Positions 38,323-46,459 of a DNA stretch of 64,000 nt are shown here, in pieces (the stretch's first letter is position 1; every line of letters begins with the position of its first letter). Below the pieces are notes generated by a model. It was not told where the DNA came from and searched no databases. It worked only from the letters and a program-made list of their open reading frames with translations. Location: assembly GCA_002354735.1 (NCBI GenBank), contig DEMD01000006.1:34840-98839 (forward strand). The letters run 5' to 3'. This DNA comes from Gammaproteobacteria bacterium UBA2679. Its GTDB lineage: Bacteria > Pseudomonadota > Gammaproteobacteria > Pseudomonadales > Oleiphilaceae. The translations under genes and the position numbers were made by a program.

Positions 38323-38961
38323 TTATAGATAGCGTCTAACGTCGTTGTAGACGTCTTTCCAGACCATCAGCGTGAGATGGCCGACGCTTGATGTCCGGCG
38401 GCTGTTGCCACACTGGGCGTTGGTCTGCGGAATAACGATTTCGTCGAGGGCTGACCACAGGGAGACATCACAGCCGCGCCCAGCAAGTGACTGCAGAAAT
38501 GACGAGTTGTAACGCATCTCCGAGCACGCAGGACTGAAGCAGGCATAGGCCCAGGAGGTGCCCTTGTGAGGCGTTCCCAGTGTAACGAGTCGATCGGTCG
38601 CTGAGCTTCCACCTTCAAACACACGGTACCAGCGCGAAACCAGGCCGCCATTGGAATGGGCGATGATCTTGGCCTGACGGTTGCCATGATTGGGCCTGAT
38701 GTTATTGATGAAGGATCTGAGTTCCTTGGCGCTGGTCTTGTTGCTTTGGCCCAGGCTGTTGTAGCCAAACTTGTAGAGTGCACAAGCTGGCGTACCGTCG
38801 TCCTTGAAGCGATTGATCATGACGTCGAACTGGGATTTCCAGCCGGAATAGCCGTGGATAAAGACGATGGGACTTGCATTGCAGGCTGCGTGGGCAGCAC
38901 CGGTGAAAAGGACTGATGCCAGTAAAGCCAGCAGGGATGATTTTCGAACGGAGTATTTCAT
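38323..38961 (-). CDS. Small secreted lipase/esterase (alpha/beta hydrolase)
   Basis: 212 residues: a signal peptide (about 1-25) and a compact lipase domain. PIVFIHGYSGWKSQFD carries the oxyanion loop. The nucleophile elbow is IIAHSNGGLVSRW, with Asp in the ALDEIVIP segment and His in SVGHLTL. It is near in size to Bacillus-type family I.4 lipases and to the class 2 lipase group. The downstream terminator, PPIase and LifO-like genes suggest assisted folding, unusual for such a small lipase. Confidence 0.88.
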   Translation of the reverse strand: MKYSVRKSSLLALLASVLFTGAAHAACNASPIVFIHGYSGWKSQFDVMINRFKDDGTPACALYKFGYNSLGQSNKTSAKELRSFINNIRPNHGNRQAKIIAHSNGGLVSRWYRVFEGGSSATDRLVTLGTPHKGTSWAYACFSPACSEMRYNSSFLQSLAGRGCDVSLWSALDEIVIPQTNAQCGNSRRTSSVGHLTLMVWKDVYNDVRRYL

Positions 38962-39080
38962 AGGGGTTATCCTTTTTTATATTTATTGTTTAGCTCGGTG
39001 TGCACCGCGGAGGTTGGTCGACCAGAACGCCATCACAACCTGCCGCTTGGTCAAAATTAGACCGACGGCCGCTTTTCTAG

Positions 39081-39097
39081 CTACTCCCCGAATGGGG
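39081..39097. promoter_or_regulatory. Shared palindromic element A, copy 1
   Basis: CTACTCCCCGAATGGGG, containing CCCC-GAAT-GGGG dyad, is identical at 43384-43400. It lies 120-136 bases upstream of the second lipase start. Likely binding site of a common regulator; the protein is unknown. Confidence 0.6.
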
Positions 39098-39172
39098 GAA
39101 CTAGCGAAAACCGTGACGGGCGTCACAGAGGTCCAGCGGCGGCTGCTTGTCAGGATGAGGTAATCGTTTTTA

Positions 39173-39189
39173 TGAAGCGGCCTGAAATG
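39173..39189. promoter_or_regulatory. Shared element B, copy 1
   Basis: TGAAGCGGCCTGAAATG is identical at 43500-43516. It lies further upstream than element A at both loci. Confidence 0.55.
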
Positions 39190-39271
39190 CAATCAAGGCC
39201 TGCTAGCTTTTGAAGCTAGTGAAGGACAAAGAAAAGCTGCAGCGAGCTGCAAAGATATAGTCGCGCTCTGG

Positions 39272-39808
39272 TCAACTGGACTTGTTTCGCCAGTGTGCCC
39301 ATGGGTCAACGTTACCGGGGATTGAAGCGTTCGAACCATTGCCAGTTCTATTCGTATCCTTTCGAGTGCCGTAGGTTTTGGCAGACCCTGAGCCAGCTCT
39401 TGAATCAGGACGAGAACGACCGGATGCATTTTCACGCCGTTCGGCTGCTTTCTTGGCACGCTTTTCCCGCAGACGTTCAGCATCTTCAAGGCTCAGATGC
39501 GCTGGCTCGCCAGGTTTCTGATTCTCCGGCACGATGCGGTCTCTAGGCGGCAGCTCGAATTGCTCTGCAGAGGCCCGTGGCAGGTTCTTGAACTGATACA
39601 GGTAGAACGCCTCCACCTTTTCGCGCGCCCAATCGGTCTTCTTGAGGAACTTCACGCTGGAATCAATGCTGGGCTTGTTCTTGAACGAATTGATCTCGAG
39701 GTAGGCGTAAAGAATCTCATACCCATAGTGGTCGACCAGTTCGGTCACTAGCGTTTTCAGGCTGACGCCGTGCAGCGGGTTATTCTGATAGTTGATGTCG
39801 TCAGTCAT
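39272..39808 (-). CDS. VF530-family putative DNA-binding protein
   Basis: 178 residues. The N-terminal about 70 residues match the VF530 family: [23 protein letters not shown] and the closing [17 protein letters not shown]. The C-terminal half is charged and low-complexity (about 110-170, rich in Arg, Ser, Gly), probably disordered and nucleic-acid binding. Function is unknown. The stop is 310 bases from the upstream region of the lipase. Confidence 0.85.
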   Translation of the reverse strand: MTDDINYQNNPLHGVSLKTLVTELVDHYGYEILYAYLEINSFKNKPSIDSSVKFLKKTDWAREKVEAFYLYQFKNLPRASAEQFELPPRDRIVPENQKPGEPAHLSLEDAERLREKRAKKAAERRENASGRSRPDSRAGSGSAKTYGTRKDTNRTGNGSNASIPGNVDPWAHWRNKSS

Positions 39809-40052
39809 GCAGTGTCCAGCGCCGGTAAGAGTGTTTAGGCATTATATCTCCCTCCGAGATTATTTTTCTGTTGCTGTCGATTTGCAGTCCGCTGATCGAC
39901 GTTTCGAAGATCGAGTCGGCCTACCGAGCTCGTTAGCCAAAGATCCACTGGTGGATCGTTCTACCAGGCGCCAGGGTGCCTAGACCAGCGCCAATGACGC
40001 CGTAGAACGCACCCACCGCGAAAGCGCGATGCCGACTGCCATGGTGTTCTAC

Positions 40053-40505
40053 TCAGTCCTTCACACGCTTGGTGTATTTCTCGACAGCCAGTCCGTATGA
40101 CTCACTCAGCAGTGGCTGCAAACCCTGCCACATCACCAGGTCCGGATTGAGGACGCATACCCAGGCCATCCACCCATAAACGGGGTGCGGCATGAGCGTG
40201 TTCAACTGGGTGAAATCGTGACCCGTGTCCACCACCCCACCAGCAGCGGGTCTCGCAGGTCTCGCGCCGAGCACTTTTTCGTATGCAGACTTACTGATAC
40301 CGAAATTGAAGCGGAAAACACCGGCGCGTCCGAGTTGAGATGCCTTGTCGTTATCGCCATCCTTGCTCTTGAGCGTTGCGAAATAGACGCCCCGCGGAAG
40401 ACGACCTTCGGGGTTATAGAAAAACGATTGTTCGCCCCAGGCGTCTACCGCAACGAGGCCGTGATATTGCTCGAGAATGAGCTTTGAGATTTCCGATTGC
40501 TGCAC
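40053..40505 (-). CDS. DUF6194-family protein
   Basis: 150 residues. The pattern DAWGEQSFFYNPEGRLPRGVYFATL, FRFNFGISK and MPHPVYGWMAWVCVLNP is that of DUF6194, small cytoplasmic proteins of unknown role. The start is a few bases downstream of the oxidoreductase stop at 40513, so the two may share a transcript. Confidence 0.85.
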   Translation of the reverse strand: MQQSEISKLILEQYHGLVAVDAWGEQSFFYNPEGRLPRGVYFATLKSKDGDNDKASQLGRAGVFRFNFGISKSAYEKVLGARPARPAAGGVVDTGHDFTQLNTLMPHPVYGWMAWVCVLNPDLVMWQGLQPLLSESYGLAVEKYTKRVKD

Positions 40506-40512
40506 TTTGCTT

Positions 40513-41091
40513 TTAAATCCTTGCTGCGAGACGACGAGCTTTGTTCAACCAGGCCTCTCTCTTCGCTGCGGTCGAGTTGAGTACAGGCCCGACCGCCAGC
40601 GTGCGGACCGGCCGAACGCCACAGAACTCCAGCGTCGTCTTCTTCATCTGATGTATTGCCGGTGCACGATAAGCCCACTGAAAATACCACGGCGGCGTAT
40701 CCATGGTAATCAACAAATGGGCGGAACGGCCTTTCAGCAACTGTTTTGGAAACATTTTGCCCGGCATATATTTGAATGCAAAACCTGGCAGGAACGTGCG
40801 ATCAAGGAAGCCCTTCATCAAGGCGGGAATGCTGCCCCACCAGACGGGATAGACAAACACCAGGTGCTCAGCCCAAAGAATATCCGCCTGTGACGACTGC
40901 AGATCTGGTTCAAGGGCCTGAACCATCCTGTAACCCTTACGCAGGACGGGATCGAAGATGAGTTGATCCAGCCGGATCACCCTCACCTCGTGGCCCTTTC
41001 GTTCAGCTTCCGCCACGTAGGCTTCTGCCAGGGCGTGGCCGAAGCTTCCGCTGGGCGGATGCGCCACCACCAGAACACGCTTGCTGTTCAT
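40513..41091 (-). CDS. Flavodoxin-like NAD(P)H oxidoreductase (quinone reductase type)
   Basis: 192-residue FMN/FAD-binding reductase of the MdaB/KefF group. The flavin-binding opening is VLVVAHPPSGSFGHALAEAY; YPVWWGSIPALMKGFLDR and a later MDTPPWYFQWAY are typical. GAGGAG precedes the ATG. The promoter between 41119 and 41149 has a 19-bp spacer and belongs with the upstream MerR gene. Role in quinone or electrophile reduction is inferred. Confidence 0.92.
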   Translation of the reverse strand: MNSKRVLVVAHPPSGSFGHALAEAYVAEAERKGHEVRVIRLDQLIFDPVLRKGYRMVQALEPDLQSSQADILWAEHLVFVYPVWWGSIPALMKGFLDRTFLPGFAFKYMPGKMFPKQLLKGRSAHLLITMDTPPWYFQWAYRAPAIHQMKKTTLEFCGVRPVRTLAVGPVLNSTAAKREAWLNKARRLAARI

Positions 41092-41118
41092 ATCGTAACT
41101 CCTCTGAGAATCAGAGAA

Positions 41119-41149
41119 GTCTAAGGCTTGCCCCTAGGGGCAGAGTCAA
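41119..41149 (-). promoter_or_regulatory. MerR-type promoter for the oxidoreductase gene
   Basis: On the minus strand TTGACT (41144-41149) and TTAGAC (41119-41124) are separated by 19 bases containing the dyad GCCCCTAGGGGC (41130-41141). This is a typical MerR-activated layout. It overlaps the 3' end of the merR-type gene. Confidence 0.7.
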
Positions 41150-41565
41150 GCGAGTCTGCTCTGGCTTGCTAGTGCTGGCCTCCTCGTGTCTTCGCAGGCA
41201 GCAACATCCGGAGATGGCATTTCCACAAGGCAGGTTTGGAGCTCCATCTGTACCTGCGCAATCTGCGCTTCGAGCTGCGCCAGTGACCGCATCTCTTCAC
41301 GAATGCTCGCTCGCTTGTCATCCAGCTGCTGCAGAACCTTTTCCCAATCAGGCTCGCTTTGCTCATTGGCCAACGAACCAAACTCGGACAGGCTAAAACC
41401 AAGAGCCTGTGCTTGACGAATCAACCGTACCTGCTGGAAGTGCTCCTCAGTATAAACGCGATACGCGCCCTGTCGGCTGACGCGCGAAAGCAGCCCACGA
41501 GCCTCATAGAGACGAATAGCTTTTGGAGAGGCGCCGGTCCGTTTAGCGAGATCACCAATGAGCAT
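41146..41565 (-). CDS. MerR-family regulator
   Basis: 139 residues with the MerR helix-turn-helix (LAKRTGASPKAIRLYEARGLL) and a dimerisation helix (about 80-115). A Cys-containing tail follows (TCLVEMPSPDVAACED). It lies between a YciI-like and an oxidoreductase gene on the same strand. The promoter with a 19-bp spacer just downstream suggests it activates the oxidoreductase gene in response to a redox or quinone signal. Confidence 0.92.
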   Translation of the reverse strand: MLIGDLAKRTGASPKAIRLYEARGLLSRVSRQGAYRVYTEEHFQQVRLIRQAQALGFSLSEFGSLANEQSEPDWEKVLQQLDDKRASIREEMRSLAQLEAQIAQVQMELQTCLVEMPSPDVAACEDTRRPALASQSRLA

Positions 41566-41817
41566 TTACACGGCATCCCACTCATAAACAGTCAGTACAG
41601 AGGAACCACTCGTGTGAATCGGGTCTTCGAAAGCAATCGCTCGTGCCGACTCGAGGTCTTTTGCGCTGATGAGGTACGCGCCGCCGGACTTGTCGGTGAA
41701 TGGCCCGGTCAGCTCCAGCAAACCTTGCTGCTTGAGCTGAGCCAGGTAGGCCTTGTGTGGTTCAATGGCTGATTGTTGAAACTTGGCGGTACGCATCGCC
41801 AGAATCAGGTATCGCAT
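41566..41817 (-). CDS. YciI-family protein
   Basis: 83 residues from the ATG at 41817. The YciI fold pattern includes HKAYLAQLKQQGLLELTGPF and AYLISAKDLESARAIAFEDP. Members have a ferredoxin-like fold; the function is mostly unknown. It is immediately followed by the merR-type ATG, so it opens a three-gene unit. Confidence 0.88.
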   Translation of the reverse strand: MRYLILAMRTAKFQQSAIEPHKAYLAQLKQQGLLELTGPFTDKSGGAYLISAKDLESARAIAFEDPIHTSGSSVLTVYEWDAV

Positions 41818-41881
41818 GAGAACTCCTGTAGTCGAATTATCGCGCCCTGGCGCGGCATTTGGTGCATCAGCATAGGGCAGC

Positions 41882-42340
41882 TTATTTGCTCGCCGCCTCA
41901 CCAGTTGCGATCGCAGCTATCTTTTCCTGGTCTATATAACGCGCGTAACCCGCCAGGGCTTCGGCCGTCGCCTTATTCGTCATGATTTCCTGCATGGCCA
42001 CCTGCCCGACAAACTCGAAACCGCGTTGAATAGCCAGTGAATCGGTCTTGTTGGCCGCACGCAGCTCAGACGGGCAATTCTCGGTGAGCAGACGGGTTAC
42101 CAGTTCCCCAATGCGTTGATCGATCTGTTCCCTGTCTTCGTCGCTCGACTTAGAGTAAGACTGCAGCGTGGGGTGAACCGACATCGACAGGTATATCCAT
42201 TTTGCCAACTCCTTGCGCTCCTTGCCGTTAAGCGAGTCAGCCAGACAGTTAGCAAAAACCTGGGTGTTATCCTGCGAATAGGCGGGCAGTGATAAAATGG
42301 AGACGAGTGCAAATGCCGTAATCTTCAGTAGCTTGGTCAT
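41882..42340 (-). CDS. Secreted hypothetical protein
   Basis: 152 residues from the ATG at 42340, with a signal peptide ending near AYSQ (about residue 22). The mature protein is helical, with two Cys residues (ANCLADS and TENCPSEL) that may form a disulfide. No family was recognised. It resembles periplasmic proteins of unknown role in its composition. The longer frame to 42376 would put charged residues before the signal. Confidence 0.7.
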   Translation of the reverse strand: MTKLLKITAFALVSILSLPAYSQDNTQVFANCLADSLNGKERKELAKWIYLSMSVHPTLQSYSKSSDEDREQIDQRIGELVTRLLTENCPSELRAANKTDSLAIQRGFEFVGQVAMQEIMTNKATAEALAGYARYIDQEKIAAIATGEAASK

Positions 42341-42396
42341 GATCTTCCTTGATAGTGCTGTGAGTGCGCCGCTCACAATATCAGATTCATGCGCGC

Positions 42397-42465
42397 GTGG
42401 CAGGCTTGGTGTTGCCTGCCACTAATTGTACTTCAGTAGCCTCCGGCGGAAATGCCGGTGGCTAC
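42397..42465 (-). terminator. Two hairpins after the NLP gene
   Basis: GTGGCAGGC/GCCTGCCAC (42397-42405 and 42414-42422) and GTAGCC-CCGGC/GCCGG-GGCTAC (42436-42447 and 42454-42465) form strong stems between the NLP stop and the next gene. No long T-tract is visible. Probably termination or mRNA-end structures. Confidence 0.5.
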
Positions 42466-42492
42466 CCTTTCCCTGCCTTTTGATCAAATGTG

Positions 42493-43299
42493 TCAGTTCG
42501 AGGCATTCACATCGGCAGATGAAAACACGGGATAGTTTGACGGCTTTCCATTGTTGATATTATTCAGAAAGTTGCTGTCCTTCACCGGCAGATTCGCTGA
42601 GCCGTAGTCGAAGCTGTTGAGTCTCCAGCGCATGTCCTGATTAGACAGGCCATCCCCTACCATCTGATACCAACTCACGATGGTCGGGGTCAGGAATGAG
42701 CCGTAAGGGTTTTCTGCATACTCGTTACTTTTCGCGAAGCGAAATGCGTGCGTGGTAACACCATCCTTGTGATACACGATCTTCAGGTGACCGTTTTCGA
42801 AAGGCAGTTCTGACGCGGGTTTTGTCGTCTGATTGCCGTGCGAGCTATACGTGCCGTGAGTCACCACACCGTTGGTTGTCCACACCGCGGCGTGCTCCCA
42901 GTCATGGCGATGACCGCCACCGAACCAGTCGAAGAGCTGGTCCTTTTCAAAGTACAGCGCATAGATGTGGCCGCAATACTGGTTGCCACCAGCTATCTTG
43001 CACACATAGCGGTGCACGGTATTGGAGGTGATGAGGAAGTTGCCTGAACGACAATCACCGGTAATCCTCCCCGAGGTCTTGAGTCCCGGATTCTGTTGAC
43101 CCCAGCGGCTAATGCCTGCGCTGGGCAAACAGCCGTCGCCATCAAAATCAAAGACGGGTTGTTTGTTGTTGATTATGCCATTGGGTGGCAGTGCTTCATC
43201 CAGTATCGCAAAGTCGCTGGCGTGGGCGAGTCCGGAAGTGATGAGCAAGGTCAGAGAGGTCGTCAGTATCGAAACTTTCAAAGGCGTCTTTTCAAGCAT
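42493..43299 (-). CDS. NPP1-family necrosis- and ethylene-inducing-like protein (NLP)
   Basis: Secreted protein of 268 residues. A signal peptide covers about 1-27. The NLP hallmark GHRHDWEH is at 129-136, with Asp/His residues that coordinate calcium in the family. Conserved Cys residues (100, 109) sit near YVCKIAGGNQYCGHIY. NLPs damage plant and other eukaryotic membranes through sphingolipid binding. Bacterial members occur in Bacillus, Pectobacterium and marine taxa. The target here is unknown. Two 17-base elements shared with the second lipase gene lie upstream. Confidence 0.92.
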   Translation of the reverse strand: MLEKTPLKVSILTTSLTLLITSGLAHASDFAILDEALPPNGIINNKQPVFDFDGDGCLPSAGISRWGQQNPGLKTSGRITGDCRSGNFLITSNTVHRYVCKIAGGNQYCGHIYALYFEKDQLFDWFGGGHRHDWEHAAVWTTNGVVTHGTYSSHGNQTTKPASELPFENGHLKIVYHKDGVTTHAFRFAKSNEYAENPYGSFLTPTIVSWYQMVGDGLSNQDMRWRLNSFDYGSANLPVKDSNFLNNINNGKPSNYPVFSSADVNASN

Positions 43300-43383
43300 G
43301 CTGGCATGTCCATTTTCTGTTGTTTTTGTAGATAAGCAGTGGTTGAGGCATGCCCAAAGCGTGGCATGCGGGGTTTGCAAAGA

Positions 43384-43400
43384 CTACTCCCCGAATGGGG
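43384..43400. promoter_or_regulatory. Shared palindromic element A, copy 2
   Basis: CTACTCCCCGAATGGGG, exact copy of 39081-39097, 85-101 bases upstream of the NLP start. Element B lies 99 bases further on. Confidence 0.6.
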
Positions 43401-43499
43401 CTGGGCTAACGATTTGTGAACCTGTTCTGGATTCCTGGTGCCAAACGCCAACGATGCCAGAGCTGCATACTGAATGCCTCCACCAGATCTCCACTGCCT

Positions 43500-43516
43500 T
43501 GAAGCGGCCTGAAATG
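43500..43516. promoter_or_regulatory. Shared element B, copy 2
   Basis: TGAAGCGGCCTGAAATG, exact copy of 39173-39189. Confidence 0.55.
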
Positions 43517-43690
43517 TAGCATAATTACATCAGAACCCACTTAAACCTCTGAAAATGACAGAATTTTGCCCACATCAAAGCATTGATCGATAAGACACGT
43601 TGTTATATAACTACATAGCCTTCCATTGGAACATGAGTAGTAGAGCAAATGGACGCGTCTAGACACTCAACTGGGATTATCGGAGATTTT

Positions 43691-44197
43691 ATGAAGGCTC
43701 GTACGACCGACGCTAGCAGTATAGGAAATGCTTTAGGGGCAGCACTGCTGTGCTCGCTTTTCTTTGGGTTCTCCAGCACCAGTTCTGCGGCAGAAGTAGC
43801 AGTCAGAGGCCAGGGCAGCTGGGATGTATCGACAGGCACCACCCCGGAATACTGGGCGGAGAAAGGTTTTTGGCTAGATGTCACTGTTCAGAATATTGCG
43901 TATCGGAAGGCAGTCAGTGTTCTCTGGACCGATGACGCCTGGGCGACTTCTCAGGTGTCCGATCTGAAGTACAAGTACCAACTGCCAAACGGCTACGAAG
44001 TGTGGGGAACCGAGTTCGCGCCCCTGGGGCGACTCGACTCATACTACATAGGGGGCTGGACCAATTACGTGACGGGCCAGACTCGGGCCGGCGGTCAAAG
44101 CGTTACCATAGAATATGCCGTCCAATATGAAGTCAACGGCATGACCTATTGGGATAACAATAGTGGCCAGAACTACCGGCTGAATATCGAGCTTTAA
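43691..44197 (+). CDS. Secreted stand-alone CBM21-like carbohydrate-binding protein
   Basis: 168 residues from the ATG at 43691, with GGAGA five bases upstream. A signal peptide (about 1-33) is followed by one beta-sandwich domain. The ending YWDNNSGQNYRLNIEL matches the WDNN-G-NY signature of CBM21/CBM53 starch-binding modules, and WTDDAWATSQ is also in line with that family. No catalytic domain is attached. It could bind starch or glycogen on the outside, or be a secreted adhesin; the ligand is not proven. Confidence 0.75.
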   Translation: MKARTTDASSIGNALGAALLCSLFFGFSSTSSAAEVAVRGQGSWDVSTGTTPEYWAEKGFWLDVTVQNIAYRKAVSVLWTDDAWATSQVSDLKYKYQLPNGYEVWGTEFAPLGRLDSYYIGGWTNYVTGQTRAGGQSVTIEYAVQYEVNGMTYWDNNSGQNYRLNIEL

Positions 44198-44296
44198 GGC
44201 TCCAAAATTTCAGCATCCAAATAAGCGTGCCTGAAGCAGTGGCACGCTCATAACGCAGTCAACTGGCGGCTGGTGTGTCCAGCTCCATTGGGCCTT

Positions 44297-45394
44297 TTAA
44301 ACTCGCTGCACAGCCTCCAGGGCCTGCTTCAGAATCAGCCCCTGCCCTGCCGCATGCTCGGCCATCTCGGCACTATCCGTAGTACTTATCACCTCACACT
44401 CGATTCCCGCCTCCTGGGCCAGGTTCAGAATAGCTTCTGAGCGTGCGGGGTCCAGGCTGACATCGCGGATGTAGATGGCAAGAATCCGCCCGGGATGCTC
44501 CTTCACAATACGGGTATAGGTTTCCGGATCATGCTGGCCGGAATCTCCCACAAGTACGAATGGCATGGTGTCGTACAAATCGAGCACATGGCGGATAGCG
44601 GCCAGCTTATGATCGCGAGCCCGCCTGGGCAGAAGGCTGCCACGCTTCATACCCCACTCTCGCAAAATCAGAATGGGGCCATTCGGAATCTGATGCATCT
44701 GGAACATGGTCGCAAGCACTTGATAGATGCTCCAGGGCGCTCGGGATACATACACGAGGGGATTGCCGTCCTCGCCGCTGCGCCCCCCATAGAAACCCTG
44801 ATACAGTTCGGGCACGCCTGGAAAAATGACCCGACTATCCGAGTCCATCGCAAACAGACGCCACATCATCTTTGCCGTATTGGCGACACCGGTGTAGACA
44901 ACCGTGTCATCAATATCGCTAATAACGCCGTAGGTAGCGGTATGTGTTGGCGTGAAGAATTGTCCAGTGGTTGTGGCACGCTCATCGACAGGCTCGTCCA
45001 GCGACAGGCCGACAGAGTGCCAGGTGACGTCTGAAGGCATCGCTCCGAGTTTCATATCCACGCGGAAAAAACCATGCCGATCTGTTTCGACCACTGTCGC
45101 AGTATCCTTGTACTTCACCCGGACCCGAGCACCTACGATTGGCTTGCGCAGCAACCTGCGGAGCAGGTCGATCAGATCCCGTTTCAGCCGGCGCTCGTTC
45201 AAGGATGAACCAAAGCCTGGCTGATGGAATACCCGTCCCATCAGGAATACACGGCCTCTGGAGCCATAACCCAGGTATGGCTGAATGAATAATCCACCGC
45301 GACCACTGTCTCCCTTGACGGGCGCTGCGAGCACACGGAGCCCCCGGCGCAGGGCAACCAACAAGTCTCGGAACCGTTTACGCCACCACATCAA
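44297..45394 (-). CDS. App1-type phosphatidate phosphatase domain protein (DUF2183)
   Basis: 365 residues. The catalytic motif is VISDIDDTVVYTG (DxDxT, Asp160/162) and a later segment FVLVGDSGQHDPETY. An N-terminal region includes AFVRVKYKDTATVVETDRHGFF-like beta-strands, the App1 N-terminal layout. Fungal App1 dephosphorylates phosphatidic acid; bacterial members are presumed lipid or phospho-ester phosphatases. The N-terminus is basic, with possible membrane association. It appears monocistronic. Confidence 0.9.
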   Translation of the reverse strand: MMWWRKRFRDLLVALRRGLRVLAAPVKGDSGRGGLFIQPYLGYGSRGRVFLMGRVFHQPGFGSSLNERRLKRDLIDLLRRLLRKPIVGARVRVKYKDTATVVETDRHGFFRVDMKLGAMPSDVTWHSVGLSLDEPVDERATTTGQFFTPTHTATYGVISDIDDTVVYTGVANTAKMMWRLFAMDSDSRVIFPGVPELYQGFYGGRSGEDGNPLVYVSRAPWSIYQVLATMFQMHQIPNGPILILREWGMKRGSLLPRRARDHKLAAIRHVLDLYDTMPFVLVGDSGQHDPETYTRIVKEHPGRILAIYIRDVSLDPARSEAILNLAQEAGIECEVISTTDSAEMAEHAAGQGLILKQALEAVQRV

Positions 45395-45422
45395 GTCCTC
45401 TCATTCGATAGCAGGGTTATTA

Positions 45423-46361
45423 TCATGAGCGTATCCCGCCAGCAGTCGGATCCAGAAGGGGGTACAGGTGCCGGTCAGCTTCCTGCACGATCGACTGCCG
45501 TAGCGCGACCATCACCTGACTTTCAGTCTGCCAGTGATGCCAGTACAGGGGTGTGTCGAGCACGTATCCTGGTTCAATGTCGATAAGCCGGCCGGCGCTC
45601 AGGTGTTGATGAATCTGCAACTCCGGCATCATGCCGTAACCAAGACCCGCAAGCGCTGACTGTACAAAGCCCTCGGACGATGGACACAGATGGATACGAC
45701 GAGGCTCAGCATTCGCGACCTCCGCCAGGAACCAGTGTTGTAGTGGATCGTCCCGGTTGAACACCAGGCACGGTGCCTGGGCGAGCCGCTCACTGTGAGT
45801 CGTGCTCCCCTTCCCCTGCGCGACTTCGCCCTCACGTAGACGAAGCCCATGACGCGCGATGAAATCAGGCGTGGCGACAGCTCGATATCGCATCTTGCCC
45901 AAAGCGACGACCGCGGCCCCATTGAGGCGCTCGGCACTCGCGCAAAGACAAGCCATCACTTCACCCTGTTTCATCTGTCGCAGACCTACCGTCTGGTCGT
46001 CTACAGAGATGTTGAACCGCAGCGAGGTATGCTCAGGTAGCACCAGCGCTGACGGCAACCAGGTGGCGAGTGAATCTGCATTGACAGTCATACGAATGGT
46101 CATCGCCTCCGAAGCACCACTCAAACCTAGCTCCGCTTCGAGCTGCTGCACTTGCTGCATATGGTTATATAGCCGCAAGCCCACGACCGTGGCGCGCGGC
46201 GGGGTGCTCCTTACCAGAACCGGCTGCCCGAGTTGAGCCTCCAGCTGTCTGATACGCTGGCTGACCGCCGATTGCGTGAGGAACAGGTATTGTGCCGCCC
46301 GCTCGAATCCACCTTGATCGAGCACTGCGCTGAGCGCCTGAAGCAGTCGATAATCGATCAT
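45423..46361 (-). CDS. argP: ArgP-like LysR-family regulator
   Basis: 312 residues. The N-terminal LysR helix-turn-helix is YRLLQALSAVLDQGGFERAA, and the flanking sequence (FLTQSAVSQRIRQLE) is as in ArgP/IciA, which activates the arginine exporter gene in response to arginine or lysine. It is divergent from a LysE-type gene 98 bases away, the classical argP-argO arrangement. Confidence 0.93.
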   Translation of the reverse strand: MIDYRLLQALSAVLDQGGFERAAQYLFLTQSAVSQRIRQLEAQLGQPVLVRSTPPRATVVGLRLYNHMQQVQQLEAELGLSGASEAMTIRMTVNADSLATWLPSALVLPEHTSLRFNISVDDQTVGLRQMKQGEVMACLCASAERLNGAAVVALGKMRYRAVATPDFIARHGLRLREGEVAQGKGSTTHSERLAQAPCLVFNRDDPLQHWFLAEVANAEPRRIHLCPSSEGFVQSALAGLGYGMMPELQIHQHLSAGRLIDIEPGYVLDTPLYWHHWQTESQVMVALRQSIVQEADRHLYPLLDPTAGGIRS

Positions 46362-46459
46362 AAGCCTGGCTAATGCATCAGTAGAATTAGTCGTTAGCCT
46401 AATGCTATCTGCTGCGACATGCTATGCCTACTTTTACAGGGCGATTGGAGATTAGTGTT

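Larger units (their letters stand above)
38962..39271. other. Intergenic region with shared elements upstream of the second lipase
   Basis: No gene is seen. Two 17-base elements (39081-39097 and 39173-39189) are identical to elements upstream of the NLP gene. An inverted repeat CTAGCTTTTGAAGCTAG lies near 39202-39218. Confidence 0.55.
43300..43690. other. Intergenic region between NLP and CBM21-like genes
   Basis: Divergent promoter region. It holds elements A (43384-43400) and B (43500-43516), each identical to copies upstream of the second lipase. No coding sequence recognised. Confidence 0.55.

Noticed and set aside
39933..40040. Short minus-strand open stretch encoding AFAVGAFYGVIGAGLGTLAPG
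   Set aside because: No usable start codon or ribosome site, and no known family; it may be a remnant of a membrane-protein gene but cannot be supported as a gene.
43363..43380. Sigma-54-like promoter TGGCATGCGGGGTTTGCA
   Set aside because: The GG to GC distance is two bases too long for a -24/-12 promoter, and the nearest plus-strand gene is over 300 bases away.
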